Assembly: GCA_015478945.1 (NCBI GenBank)
Contig: JABUQX010116790.1
Location: 32,501-50,473 of the forward strand
Length of the DNA: 17,973 bases
Direction of reading: 5' to 3'
Source of the DNA: Trachelipus rathkii
Taxonomy: Eukaryota > Arthropoda > Malacostraca > Isopoda > Trachelipodidae
Shown in pieces: positions 1 through 8,920 of this stretch. The notes beneath the pieces are model-generated. The model saw only the letters and a program-made list of their open reading frames with translations. It had not been told where the DNA came from and made no database searches. Made by a program: the position numbers and the translations under genes. Position 1 is the first letter of the stretch; the number at the start of each line of letters is the position of its first letter.

Positions 1-19
1 TTATATTCCTAATGTCTCT

Positions 20-118
20 TAAAGAAAGAAGAAAAAGAAAAAGAAAAAAAAAGAAAAAAGAAAAAATAGAAAAAAGAAAATACAAAGAAAGTAAATGATA
101 AAAAAAAGAATATGAAAA
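20..118 (+). repeat. Purine-rich (A/G) low-complexity tract
   Basis: The plus strand here is almost entirely A and G, built from runs of A broken by single G residues, with only rare C or T. It is a homopurine/homopyrimidine microsatellite-like tract with no coding signal. Such tracts are common in eukaryotic intergenic DNA. It is the strand-opposite counterpart of the pyrimidine-rich block near the right end of the window. Confidence 0.85.
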
Positions 119-168
119 ATGAATAATAAAAAGAGTAGATAAATTAGAAATAACTCCTATACCGACGA

Positions 169-213
169 CAGTGGCGTAACTAAGAGGTCTATAATGGTGA
201 CTCCCATCCTGCT
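169..213 (+). mobile_element. Possible hAT-type DNA transposon terminus
   Basis: The sequence starts CAGTGGCGTAACTAAGAGG, and after a short gap reads GGTGACTCCCATCCTGCTT. Many hAT-superfamily elements and their non-autonomous derivatives begin with CAGTGGCGTA followed by a purine-rich stretch and then a C-rich stretch with a run like GCCCCCC. The match to the terminal 15 bases or so is close and the following layout is similar. No inverted copy of this end (a GTTACGCCACTG-like string) was found in the window, and no 8-bp target duplication can be shown. This is therefore either a solo terminus or an element whose other end was lost. The adjoining A/T-only block could be filler inside the element. 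Confidence 0.4.
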
Positions 214-231
214 TACGTTTTTAAGAAAATT

Positions 232-445
232 AGGACAATAATTATTAATATTAATATATATATATTATTTATAGTATTATATAATTATATTATATTTTTT
301 AAAATAATAAAATTATTAATTTATATTATATTATATATCTATAATAATTACATATTTTATTATATATTATATAATTATACTGATATTTATATAATATATA
401 TATAATTAATATATATATATTATATAATTTATTTTATAAATTATG
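232..445. repeat. A/T-only block
   Basis: About 210 bases with almost no G or C, made of TA and TTA/TAA words with many short inverted repeats. It has no coding potential because TAA occurs in every frame. It probably grew by microsatellite expansion, and it could melt easily or extrude hairpins. Confidence 0.85.
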
Positions 446-730
446 AGGGAGATATAAAGGTGGCGTACATGCGGAAATAGAAAGTTGGTGAAGCTAAATA
501 TTAATACCAAGGTCAGGAGTTACAGAAAAGCCGGTATACGATTCTTATTATGGATAGTTAATTAAATTGTGATAGAATAGTGAATATATGGTCATATAAA
601 GATCAAATGGGTATTGAAAGAGTATGTAAGGATGAAGTCTAATATCGTCTATCCTATTAACAAGGGAAATAAGCGTGTGGAGTTTAAATCGACTGTTTCA
701 GTTATGGTGTTGTATTAAAATTTTAAATCC
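446..730. other. Unique-looking intergenic stretch, nothing recognised
   Basis: Base composition returns to about the window average between two low-complexity segments. All six frames are broken at short intervals, and no RNA gene or transposon motif was recognised. Confidence 0.6.
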
Positions 731-732
731 AA

Positions 733-905
733 ATCTAAAAGACACTTATTCTGTATTCTTCTCTTCCTTCTTCAACCCAAATGTATTTTTATTCTTAGAA
801 GATTTTGTCTAAAACTCTTTAAATACCTTTTTCTCTCAGATTGTCAATTCGCCTCCTCCTCTGTCTCTCGGTCCAAACTTATATTATGTCTGATCATCTT
901 TCTAA
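733..905. repeat. Weakly pyrimidine-rich stretch
   Basis: The plus strand is enriched in C and T, with words such as TTCTTCTCTTCCTTCTTC and CGCCTCCTCCTCTGTCTCTC. It resembles in style the longer pyrimidine-rich block at 16460-17720, but I found no exact long repeat between them. Confidence 0.5.
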
Positions 906-1002
906 GCTCTAACCAGCTTGGATTCCAAAACTCGTGTGATATATACTCTTCATCACGTACTTATATATCATTTTTATAATACTTATTTGATACTTATTCA
1001 AT

Positions 1003-1041
1003 TATATATATATATATATACTTTCTCTCATATATATATAG
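1003..1041. repeat. TA microsatellite with a CT interruption
   Basis: A run of TA dinucleotides (1003-1020) is followed by a short CTTTCTCTC interruption and a second TA run. It is a simple compound microsatellite with no other feature. Confidence 0.9.
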
Positions 1042-3350
1042 ACATATACATTCAGTTTTTTATCTTTACTTAATACACATAATATTTTAAATCGTTCCTT
1101 TCTTATTTATTATATCCAAATATATTTTTACTGCCAACTATACACTCATATAAAGCTTAGTCCTAATCCCTTTCTTTTAGCTCTCAATAAATTTTAATAA
1201 TCCGATTAAAGAATGTCTGTTTATAAAACAAAAAAAATTATAGATGAATACTGTTATCGCTTGATCAAAAATTCGAAAGCGATGAGAGTTTGACTTTGAT
1301 AGTTTACAATACCTTTATTCGCTCATCTAAGCTATTGGTAATAGAAGCCCTTCTTATCAATTCTAAGAAGAGTACGACATGTTTCCAATTTTCAAATTGC
1401 GCATTTTATAAATGAACTGCAAGCTTAGATCTTGTTTGTGTGCCATACTTTCTTCTTTAAAGTCTTTTTATTAATTTAGACTTTGACATAACGTAGCTTT
1501 CGACTTTTCTATGATTGTTCTCTTGTAAAACGTAAAATACAATCTGAACCACTCTGCTTTACTCAATTCTAGAGCTTAAGCATTCTATCTCTGCTAGATG
1601 CAAGTGTTTTCTTACGAATTACAAATTGTTTGGCTAGTGCTTAGTGTTTACCCTCATATACTTTTCATTTTACTTCTGTATGTTCATTAATTCTAATTAG
1701 AAAGCTGATTAATATTGTTCATAAACCGAAGATATCAATAGATCAGTATTTTCTTCTATCTTCTCCAATTTCTTTCAAACCGACAAACTATTGCATTACT
1801 TTCTTTATACTATCGCTCTGTGAAGAAGGAAAAAAATTTGGAGAAGAAGAAATATGAAAAAGTAACTACATATACATTGTTCATGCATGAAACATAGGCT
1901 TTAATCATGTGCTCATTTAATATAGCAATGAGGATTGTGAAAACACACGTAATCTTCTATAAAGTGCTTTTCATAAATGTGCTTAAATATTTTCTTTCAT
2001 ATAATATATATATAAAGACTCTCAAAAACTTTTTAATTGTATTTGATGTTGGGAGTGATTTTATTCTCAAATGTTACAAATGAGTAGCACATCGATAGTT
2101 CGTATCACACATCTTCAATTCGTGTATTAAGCTCACATAAGTTTGATTTTTGCTTGTCCCAATAGGTAAGTGTGTTCTGAAGATCTGTATTTGGACTTTG
2201 CAATCTTTTTGAGACAACATGGATGCTTTCCAATATTTACTTTGAAACATAAGACAGAGAATGAAAACTCAAAATTTTCTAAACTGCTGTCCTGAGACCA
2301 AGGGCTTCGTTTCATTCACTTGACTTCTTACTCATAATATATATTGTGAGATAAGAAGCTGCGAATACTTTGAATATTGTTTTTATTGCTAGGATGAATA
2401 TACTTGGATGACCACCCTATGTTGGACACAATTTTTAGTGTTTTTGTGATAGGTTAGGTTATTTGTTGAACAGCTGTTAATTCATTGCCAACGAGCTATC
2501 ACTCCTGAAATACACAAACTTTATCCAGTTTGCATAAAATTATTAAGACCCCCATTATATCTTTTAGTCAGAATCATATAAGAATTAAATTAAATTACTA
2601 GTTCACTAGTGTGTATTCTGCATTTGGACAATTTTCTATATACGAGCCTGAAGTCTGAATATTTCCCTCGCATCTTTGCTCCTCCATCATAGCCTTTACC
2701 TCTGCATTTTTCTAATTTAATGCTTGAACGTAAAATATTCCTTAAGTTATGTTGTTTATTTAAAAGTTTTCGCACTGTTCTCTGTTATGTTATAAAAACT
2801 CACAATCTTTCTTCAGGGAGAGGTGCAACTAATTTCCTTAGGGCACGCCAATAATTTATCACCCTCCTATAAAATATGACAATATCAGGTAATTATTCAG
2901 TCCGATTTTACTATTAAAAACCAAAACGCTACTATTTTGCCACTCTCAAAAACGTTGTTTTCGGTGTTTTTCTGTACAGTAGTCTTCTTCCAGAATTTTA
3001 ATTTTCAAAACTACTGACTCTAAGTGATTTAAAGTACAACTGCCTGAAATTTTTCAGAAATGACTTCAAACTTGAATAATATGCATAGATGGGTCCATTA
3101 AACATACAATAGCCATAGAACATTTTCGATTTTTGAGTTTTGTGCTCTGCGTTGGTCCAATTTCCAAAACCCATTTTTTTTGGATTTTGAAATGAAAAAT
3201 TGCGTTAATATTTTTCCTGTTTCTGAAAATGAAAATGAATTAATTTTCAAGGCATATGTAGTCGGGGGAGAGGCACATTTTTTTGTTAGACTAATTTTTA
3301 TTTGTATTGGCATCATAGTTTTGGATTCTGTTCTTTGAAAAAGTGTTTCC

Positions 3351-3372
3351 TTCAAAAAAAAGATTTTTTGAA
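3351..3372. repeat. Short perfect hairpin in A/T-run DNA
   Basis: TTCAAAAAA (3351-3359) and TTTTTTGAA (3364-3372) are perfect 9-base inverted arms around the 4-base loop AAGA. In DNA this rich in A and T runs such a hairpin can arise by chance. No terminator function is implied, because no gene lies upstream. Confidence 0.6.
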
Positions 3373-3553
3373 TATTAATATAATTTCTATGATTTCAATT
3401 TGCGGGATAAATATAAGCTAAAATAAAACTTTAGTACTTAAGAAAGTAGAAAATGATGCAATCTCTCCCGACCTACACAAGCCCACTTGAACCAAATTTA
3501 ATTTGATCGGATAAAAGTAGTAAAAAATATATCAATTTTTGACTTTTCTCATT

Positions 3554-3581
3554 CAAATTTCGTTGATAAAAGTGAAATTTG
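3554..3581. repeat. Short inverted repeat
   Basis: CAAATTTC (3554-3561) is repeated in inverted form as GAAATTTG (3574-3581) around a 12-base loop. It lies in the same A/T-run region as the 3351-3372 hairpin. At this base composition an 8-base stem is expected fairly often by chance. Confidence 0.4.
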
Positions 3582-3779
3582 GGATATTCCATTTTTTTCA
3601 TGTTCTTGTTCCGCTATGTCAAAAATCAGATTTTCAGCAGGCTTAGTATATGTCGAGCAAGATGCATCCTTTTTACTCTATATATATAGCTTCTATATAT
3701 ATTTAGTAATATACTAATATTTTTGTTATCTCAAAATGACCAGTTTACCCTATATATAACTATAAAACATAATTAATCT

Positions 3780-3802
3780 ATAAAATATATAATAATATAT
3801 AT

Positions 3803-3842
<40 letters not shown>
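3780..3842. repeat. AT microsatellite
   Basis: An A/T-only lead-in is followed by an uninterrupted AT dinucleotide run of about 34 bases (3809-3842). It lies about 300 bases upstream of the copia relic that follows and has no coding content. Confidence 0.95.
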
Positions 3843-3845
<3 letters not shown>

Positions 3846-4161
3846 AATTAGTAGTTCTAATTATATTCATAACGCCTGGTTAGTAGTAAGTAAATAAATT
3901 ATATAAATCATAAAATACAATTAATATTATACTCTTATTATTCTACAATATATTATACCTATATAATAATTTTTAATTCTGTAAAATTTTGCTAATGTTT
4001 TTATTTATGATATTTTTCATTGATTTACTATTTCGTATTGTTTTGCTCTTCGCATATCTATGTGTGTCCTCTTCTTACCGTCGCAAGTGGGCCTCGCTGC
4101 ATCTGATAGGAGTCTGCGGCGGGTTTCTGTTAGTAACAACAACCTGGTACATGCGACTTAA

Positions 4162-4230
4162 GAAAGCAGTGGCGCTTGGTACACAGATTGTACCCATGAC
4201 ATGAAAGGGGACAAAAAGTAAGTTTTCAGT
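4162..4230 (+). mobile_element. Copia protease / pre-integrase remnant
   Basis: The frame beginning at 4162 reads ESSGAWYTDCTHDMKGDKK, then a TAA stop at 4219, then VFSPK. Copia-family polyproteins carry the retroviral-type aspartic protease active site in the context W-Y-x-D-S-G-C-T/S-x-H-M-x-G-D-K followed by F-S. Here W, Y, D, C, T, H, M, G, D, K, F and S appear in the expected order. The catalytic Ser-Gly pair is absent, as if six bases had been lost, and the residue between H and M is extra. A stop (TAA at 4159) also lies just upstream in the same frame. The protease is therefore dead twice over. Another frame across the same DNA is open for 71 codons from 3989, but it resembles nothing I know. 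Frame choice rests on the motif alone. Confidence 0.6.
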
Positions 4231-4259
4231 CCCAAATATCAAAGGTCAGACAGAGGCAA

Positions 4260-5390
4260 GAGCTTCAGTTTTTTATCCGCTAAATAACAATAAATACATA
4301 GTACTCACAGCATGTTCTTTATCAAATACATAATTGTTCTAGTACGCGTTTTTGTTTACATTCTCTATACCTATGGTTTTACACCTTTTCCGTCTTCATT
4401 GGTACTCCTTATCTCATTTACTAAAGCAACATTAAATAATAACGCTTATAAATTTATCATCAAAAAGTTGTAAAAGTTTTAAAACTAACCTATTGGTACA
4501 GTTACTGCATCGCTCTGACGCTCGATTTCAATGTATTATATTTATATGTAGGGATGATTTTATAATAATGAGTAGTCTAAATATCATCTTGTAGTAGTCA
4601 ACTATTACTATTACATTCTCCTAGATAAAGAAAAGTTAATCCTTTTTCATACATGTTTAACTAGTTATTATCCCTCTCTAACTAATTTTTAAAATTCACT
4701 GTTAATATATAAAAGGTGTGTATCATCTCTATTAGACATCTTTTATAGTGTGTGCAATTTGAGTACTTATGTTTAGTAAACTATACTATCCTAGAACGTA
4801 TAACTTCATTGACAGTAATAAATTTAAGGCTATTTCATCTATATTATTATTTCTTTCACATATAATTTGTTGTTTCGACAATGAGATCAATATATGGATT
4901 TATCCAACAAATCTAGTGTACGTAATTTTTGATTACTGATGTCTAATCAATTCACTGAATTTTTTTTGATAGGTAGACTAGTTATTTTTTTATTATTAGT
5001 GATAACTTTAATAAACTTTTTAATAAGTGAAAAGTTTTAAACGTGTTCAACAATCGTTCAAAAAAACCATCTAGATATGCATAATTCTAAATGTTAATTA
5101 TTATTGTTTTTATTGTGTTTTATAAAAAAGTATTATAAATTTGCTATAATACGAAAAAGAATTTATTTTATGAAGTCTATTTATCCAGCTTATTTAAACA
5201 GAATATTCATTATCTATTTTAATAATTTATTCACAATATATTATTATAACAATTCTTGCGAACTACTTAAAATATCGATTATGATATTCTATAAAGTTCG
5301 TATAATAGACTAATATATATATATGACTATAATATATATTATATTTAATAAATAATATATATATTTTATTAACTATCTACATTTATCATA
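4260..5390. other. AT-rich interruption between copia pieces, no gene seen
   Basis: This segment is markedly richer in A and T than the flanking relics and contains an A/T-only block near 5312-5366. No copia motif was recognised in it, although the pre-integrase zinc-binding region should lie here. It may be a later insertion, or a part of the element worn beyond recognition. The 69-codon frame at 5104-5313 is rich in I, Y, F, N and K, as expected from AT-rich DNA read by chance. Confidence 0.5.
5312..5366. repeat. A/T-only microsatellite block
   Basis: TA-rich simple sequence in several short runs, with only an isolated GAC interruption. It lies about 240 bases upstream of the integrase remnant. 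Confidence 0.8.
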
Positions 5391-5551
5391 TTTTGTGGTG
5401 GAGACTTACCGAAAATTTTCTGGATTCCCAGTGTGAATTACATTTTTAATATCTTGTTCTTCACTTACGTCCAGGAAGAATGCTGTCAATTACAAAGGAT
5501 AATGAAGAAGTATGAATCAGTTTTTACAAACGCGCCTGGTACTACGAATAA

Positions 5552-5845
5552 TTAACGAGACACTATGCGACTGTAGACTCGAGAAGACGTGGCTATGTCC
5601 CGTGTAGGCTGAAACAATTTGGCCAAACGTGGGTCCAGGTTGGAGGGACTCTTAGAAGAGTTGTGTTTATAATTATTGACTTTTCGCATAAGCTGTTTTG
5701 GATGTTGATGTTTATGGCTGTTTAGAGTAGGTACTTTATGCCAAAGGAGAGAAAAGAAATAGTAAACATATTCAAAATAGGTTTATTACGTCAGTGAAAT
5801 GGAGACTATTATTTAATTTACTATAATGTAGAAATACAGGAATAA
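5552..5845 (+). mobile_element. Copia integrase core remnant
   Basis: A single frame stays in register for 97 codons before its terminal stop, broken only by TAG at 5723 and TGA at 5795. It reads GGTLRRVVFIIIDFSHKLFW near 5642-5702, and KERKEIVNIFKIGLLR, a stop and NGDYYL near 5744-5815. Copia integrases of the rve superfamily carry GG-x-x-Y-x-V-x-x-I-D-D-F/Y-S-R-x-x-W-V-Y around the first catalytic Asp, a helix with E-V-x-x-x-F-K, and then L-R-x-D-N-G-G-E-Y around the second Asp. Both blocks are recognisable, about 35 residues apart where roughly 45 is usual, so a short deletion is likely. The second Asp position is the TGA stop, so the enzyme is inactive. The first part of the frame (5552-5640) is not clearly copia and could come from another element. 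Confidence 0.5.
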
Positions 5846-6510
5846 CTATATACTAAGTAAAATATCCGATCTGAATCCATAAAGAATTTTTTTATATCAA
5901 CTTAGATCAATCAATTTTTTGTGGTGTGTAATTATCTCTCGTGATACCGTAATTAGTCGTCGTAATTTCAGTAGAGGAGACATATTAGTACTTTTAATTA
6001 ACTAGCTATTAATATCAAACGCACAAGTTACTGATATCGATAATCTTGATGTATTCTTCAACAAAAATGAATAAGGGTCTAAGAAACGAGATCTATTATT
6101 TATTTCTTAATTTTTACTTTTTTATTTAAATACTACATATTAAGTTTTATAAGATACATATCAATTTATATCTATCATATTATGTAGACATGGGAATATA
6201 GGCATTATTCTTTATATTTATATTAATAATTAAAGATATTATTTATAATTTTCATTATTATAATATTTTAATGGTAAATTAATTTAATATATATTTTATC
6301 ATATTTCATATAGTATTATAATATAATAGAATTTAACATCACTCTATCTTTCATTGTTGTTTTAATTTTATCAGTAAGTAAATGTATCTGGCTAATGCTT
6401 GCTCGCTTCATACCTTATTTAGTTATTAAAATTTTAATAATTCCCTTTCGGTGAGGTGAGGTTTTTCTTTTTCTGATATGCCGATCAATCGAGGTGTATG
6501 TCACTATGAA
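5845..6510. other. Stretch between integrase and reverse transcriptase remnants
   Basis: No motif was recognised. In a complete copia element about 400 codons would separate these two domains, but only about 670 bases remain and the middle (6120-6330) is strongly AT-rich. Deletion plus AT-rich drift or insertion would explain this. Confidence 0.45.
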
Positions 6511-6800
6511 GAGTTGAAAAAGTCTTTGAACGGACTATACCTGATGATGAAATAAGGAACAAGATATTCTTAGAAGGAGAATAGTAGTGTCCTATAAACT
6601 TGCGATGGATCGCTAGAACACTAAAGTACTGAATCTTGCAGACGGTTTGATACTACACTAATTAAACGTACCTAAAAGATGTATGGAAGCAAGTTATATG
6701 AGTCTAATTGGGTTCTATGGCAATCTGAGGACATACTTTAGTTCCTAAATAAAAACTCGCTACGACGATATCATACATGGTAACTTCTAGATCTTGTGAA
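6511..6800 (+). mobile_element. Copia reverse transcriptase remnant
   Basis: At 6511-6552 one frame reads ELKKSLNGLYLMMK. The reverse transcriptase of copia elements contains the highly conserved block L-K-K-S-L-Y-G-L-K-Q-A-P-R-x-W, and seven of the first eight residues match. About 130 bases on, in another frame from 6668, VPKRCMEASYMSLIGF resembles the continuation around P-R-x-W and the next helix. The same frame then reaches IKTRYDDIIHGNF (6749-6787), which resembles the catalytic Y-V-D-D-I/M-x-x-x-G-N block with V missing. The spacing between the first block and YDD is about 20 codons longer than usual. Stops at 6553 (TAA) and 6746 (TAA) and the frame change make this a dead fragment. 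Each motif alone could be chance; order and spacing give the support. Confidence 0.5.
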
Positions 6801-6985
6801 ATGTCGTGGATGGAATCTGAGTGTGTTTTCGGTTGCTGCCGAAGTCTATTAAATAGTTGAAGGTAATAGTTTGAGCGAGAGAAGGCGGCATCAGAGAGTC
6901 AAAGAGTTATGGCGAAAGAAACTACTCGACTATTAATAGCTTGATTAGTAAGAATCTTACAAATTAATTTCCGGACATGAATGAT

Positions 6986-7089
6986 AATGTCATTGATGTA
7001 TAGGTCTTTAATTTTCACACTTGTAAGAACTCAACAGGGAAGAATGGAATGTCCGTGTGTGTAGTCGTAGCTTATGAGAATATTATTAA
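6986..7089 (+). mobile_element. Possible copia RNase H remnant
   Basis: In the frame of the YDD block, TCKNSTGKNGMSVCVVVAYE (about 7019-7078) recalls the R-K-S-T-S/T-G-Y block of copia RNase H, which precedes an alternating hydrophobic strand. Only K, S/T and G really match. The segment lies about 90 codons after YDD where around 200 is usual, so a deletion must be assumed. On its own this would not be reported. It is kept because it falls in the right order and frame downstream of the reverse transcriptase motifs. Confidence 0.2.
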
Positions 7090-8880
7090 ATAAGATATTA
7101 TCCTCATATATCATCTATTTATCCTGTAATCTATAATCATGGGCAAATTTGGAGATTACTTTATACGTTATAGTTTCATGAATAAAATCTCCATCTGCAT
7201 AAGATTCATAATTGTACTCGTAATAACTAATATGCACTAATTACTAAAATTATAGAATACTTCATCTACTATATACTCCTGATGGCTATAGTCAATAGGA
7301 TATGGTAAATAATAAAAAAACTGTTGGGAAACATAATAAAATGTTGCTGAAATATTTTTGTTATTTATAGTTATGTTGTTACCTATATACACTACATATT
7401 ATGTATCTATATGGTTTTTGATGAACATTTTGTCTTTACGATTAATCAGATATAGATGTCTTTTATTTTAATAGAATTTTGTTTGATTTTAATTTTAATT
7501 TAACGTTTTAACCCGAGAAAGCTGAACTCGAAGAGTTAGAAGTAAAGATGCTTTAAGATTCCATCAATGAAACAAAAATGCGAAATTAGTTTAGGTGAGC
7601 ACAACTGACTAGTTTATTGTTACACTAGGTTTGAGCGGTGGAGAAGAGATATGGAGTGAGGCTATCGAGAGTGATGTAACATTGTTGTAACTTAAAATAC
7701 ACAAATAAAGCATAGGTATCTGGAAAATTCTTGGAGGAGCTTCCTCTTGCTGTATACATAAGGTGGACATTGGCTAATCTAACTTGAAAAGTTAGCTCGC
7801 AATTGTTTAGAAGTCAACGCCTCTTACTATCTCACCCCTAACTCTAGTCATTAAAGCCCCATTCCTTTTTGACAGTCGGTGACATTCAGGAAGAGGTATA
7901 CGGGTGGCTCAGAGACACGTCAGGGGTTATTTTAGCAATTGCAGCAGAAACAGTAGTACAGCCATAATGTGTTACAGAATTGTAATACTTATGAGGCAAC
8001 AGAGAAAAAAAGAAACACGAGAACATTTCTCTTCTTTTAAATTCTAGTATTGCGAGTATATATGGTATCTAATATGGTAGCTGTAATATCTGCCCATAAC
8101 GCACTAATATATATCTTAGCCGCGAATTTCTTCCAAATAAGGACAGGAACAGTAGGTACAGCAGGAATATGCCGAGTTTCTCTTCGTTTCTTCTCCTCGC
8201 TGAAACTCAAAGATATCCTAATAGAGGATTAGAATCTTTTCGTATATTGGTGCTGCATTGAAGTAGCATATTTCATTAAAGATCTTTTGGCAGGAAGTCA
8301 AACACAAAGATTACTAACTACCTGTTGTAACTGATGAAAAGAAAAAATTTTAGCAGATTATTTCATGACAGTATTAATTATGACCTATAAGAATAATAGA
8401 TTATATGATGTTAATAATAAATTAGATACATATACACCTGATCCTCTTGTAAAATTTTAGTCAGTCGGCTAGCAATATATATATTGGTTTTGTTCTTTTT
8501 AAGGTATACTATTTCATAATAAGTGACTTTACCATTAAAATGGAATCTGAAACTAAATCACTGAAAAGAGGCAAGGTTGAAGAAGGTGTTGAATCTTTTA
8601 CAATTAAGGATGGCTGATGAGATAATAGTGTTAGGGAGTTGTTTGTCGAGGCGTTAATCGAAAATAGTCAGAAGGTTCAATAGGGAGCAGGATCTTGGAA
8701 AAAAGAATCGGAATATGATCAGAAAACCGGAAAAGACTCGAGGAGATTTAATATTATTTTCAATCACCATCCCATTTCTATACAAGAAAATTTTCTTCTT
8801 TATTATGATATATTTTCTAATTTATTTGCTATCTAAATTAGTAATCCACTATTCTATATGGCTTGGGTGATAAGACCCTG
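7090..8880. other. Intergenic stretch without a recognisable gene
   Basis: All frames are broken at short intervals. A TGTTGGGAAACATAAT string at 7322, just after an A-rich run, resembles the start of some copia long terminal repeats, but no matching upstream copy was found. A short frame from ATG 8540 encodes 25 charged residues (MESETKSLKRGKVEEGVESF and five more) before a stop, and its near continuation is also charged. I do not recognise it. Confidence 0.5.
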
Positions 8881-8920
8881 ATTTACTTTCGACGGTGTTC
8901 AAAATTTTATGTTTGGTTAG

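Larger units (their letters stand above)
1043..3780. other. Long intergenic stretch without a recognisable gene
   Basis: About 2.7 kb without a supportable gene. The longest frames (60-85 codons, on the minus strand at 2133-2315, 2590-2775 and 3098-3355) have no recognisable motif and are no longer than expected by chance in AT-rich DNA. The part from about 2930 to 3660 is rich in short T and A runs and in imperfect inverted repeats, which gives it the look of a non-autonomous repeat. I could not find terminal repeats to define one. Confidence 0.6.
4160..7090 (+). mobile_element. Decayed Ty1/copia-type LTR retrotransposon (scattered pol remnants)
   Basis: Four short plus-strand segments recall Ty1/copia pol, in the order the family uses: protease/pre-integrase (4171-4230), integrase core (5552-5845), reverse transcriptase (6511-6800) and a weak RNase H-like motif (about 7022). 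The pieces lie in different frames and contain TAA, TAG and TGA stops, so nothing can be expressed as a polyprotein. Spacing is distorted. The gap between protease and integrase is too long and holds an AT-rich segment, while the gaps between integrase, reverse transcriptase and RNase H are too short, which implies deletions. No pair of long terminal repeats, primer binding site or target duplication was found. The alternative is several independent fragments that happen to be colinear. The outer limits are only the limits of recognised motifs. Confidence 0.5.

Noticed and set aside
2451..2462. Two tandem TTAGG-like units, which would recall arthropod telomere repeats
   Set aside because: Only two units, no array and no further copies nearby; expected by chance.
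3098..3355. 85-codon minus-strand frame
   Set aside because: Its length is within chance, it runs through T/A homopolymer runs, it is rich in Lys, Ser and Phe, and no motif was recognised.
5104..5313. 69-codon frame rich in hydrophobic and Lys/Asn residues
   Set aside because: The amino-acid content is what AT-rich random DNA encodes. It lies in the AT-rich interruption of the copia relic.
6830..6945. VAAEVY and ELWRKKLL strings recalling the end of copia RNase H
   Set aside because: The spacing between them is wrong, they fall before the RNase H-like KNSTG motif, and individual residues match poorly.
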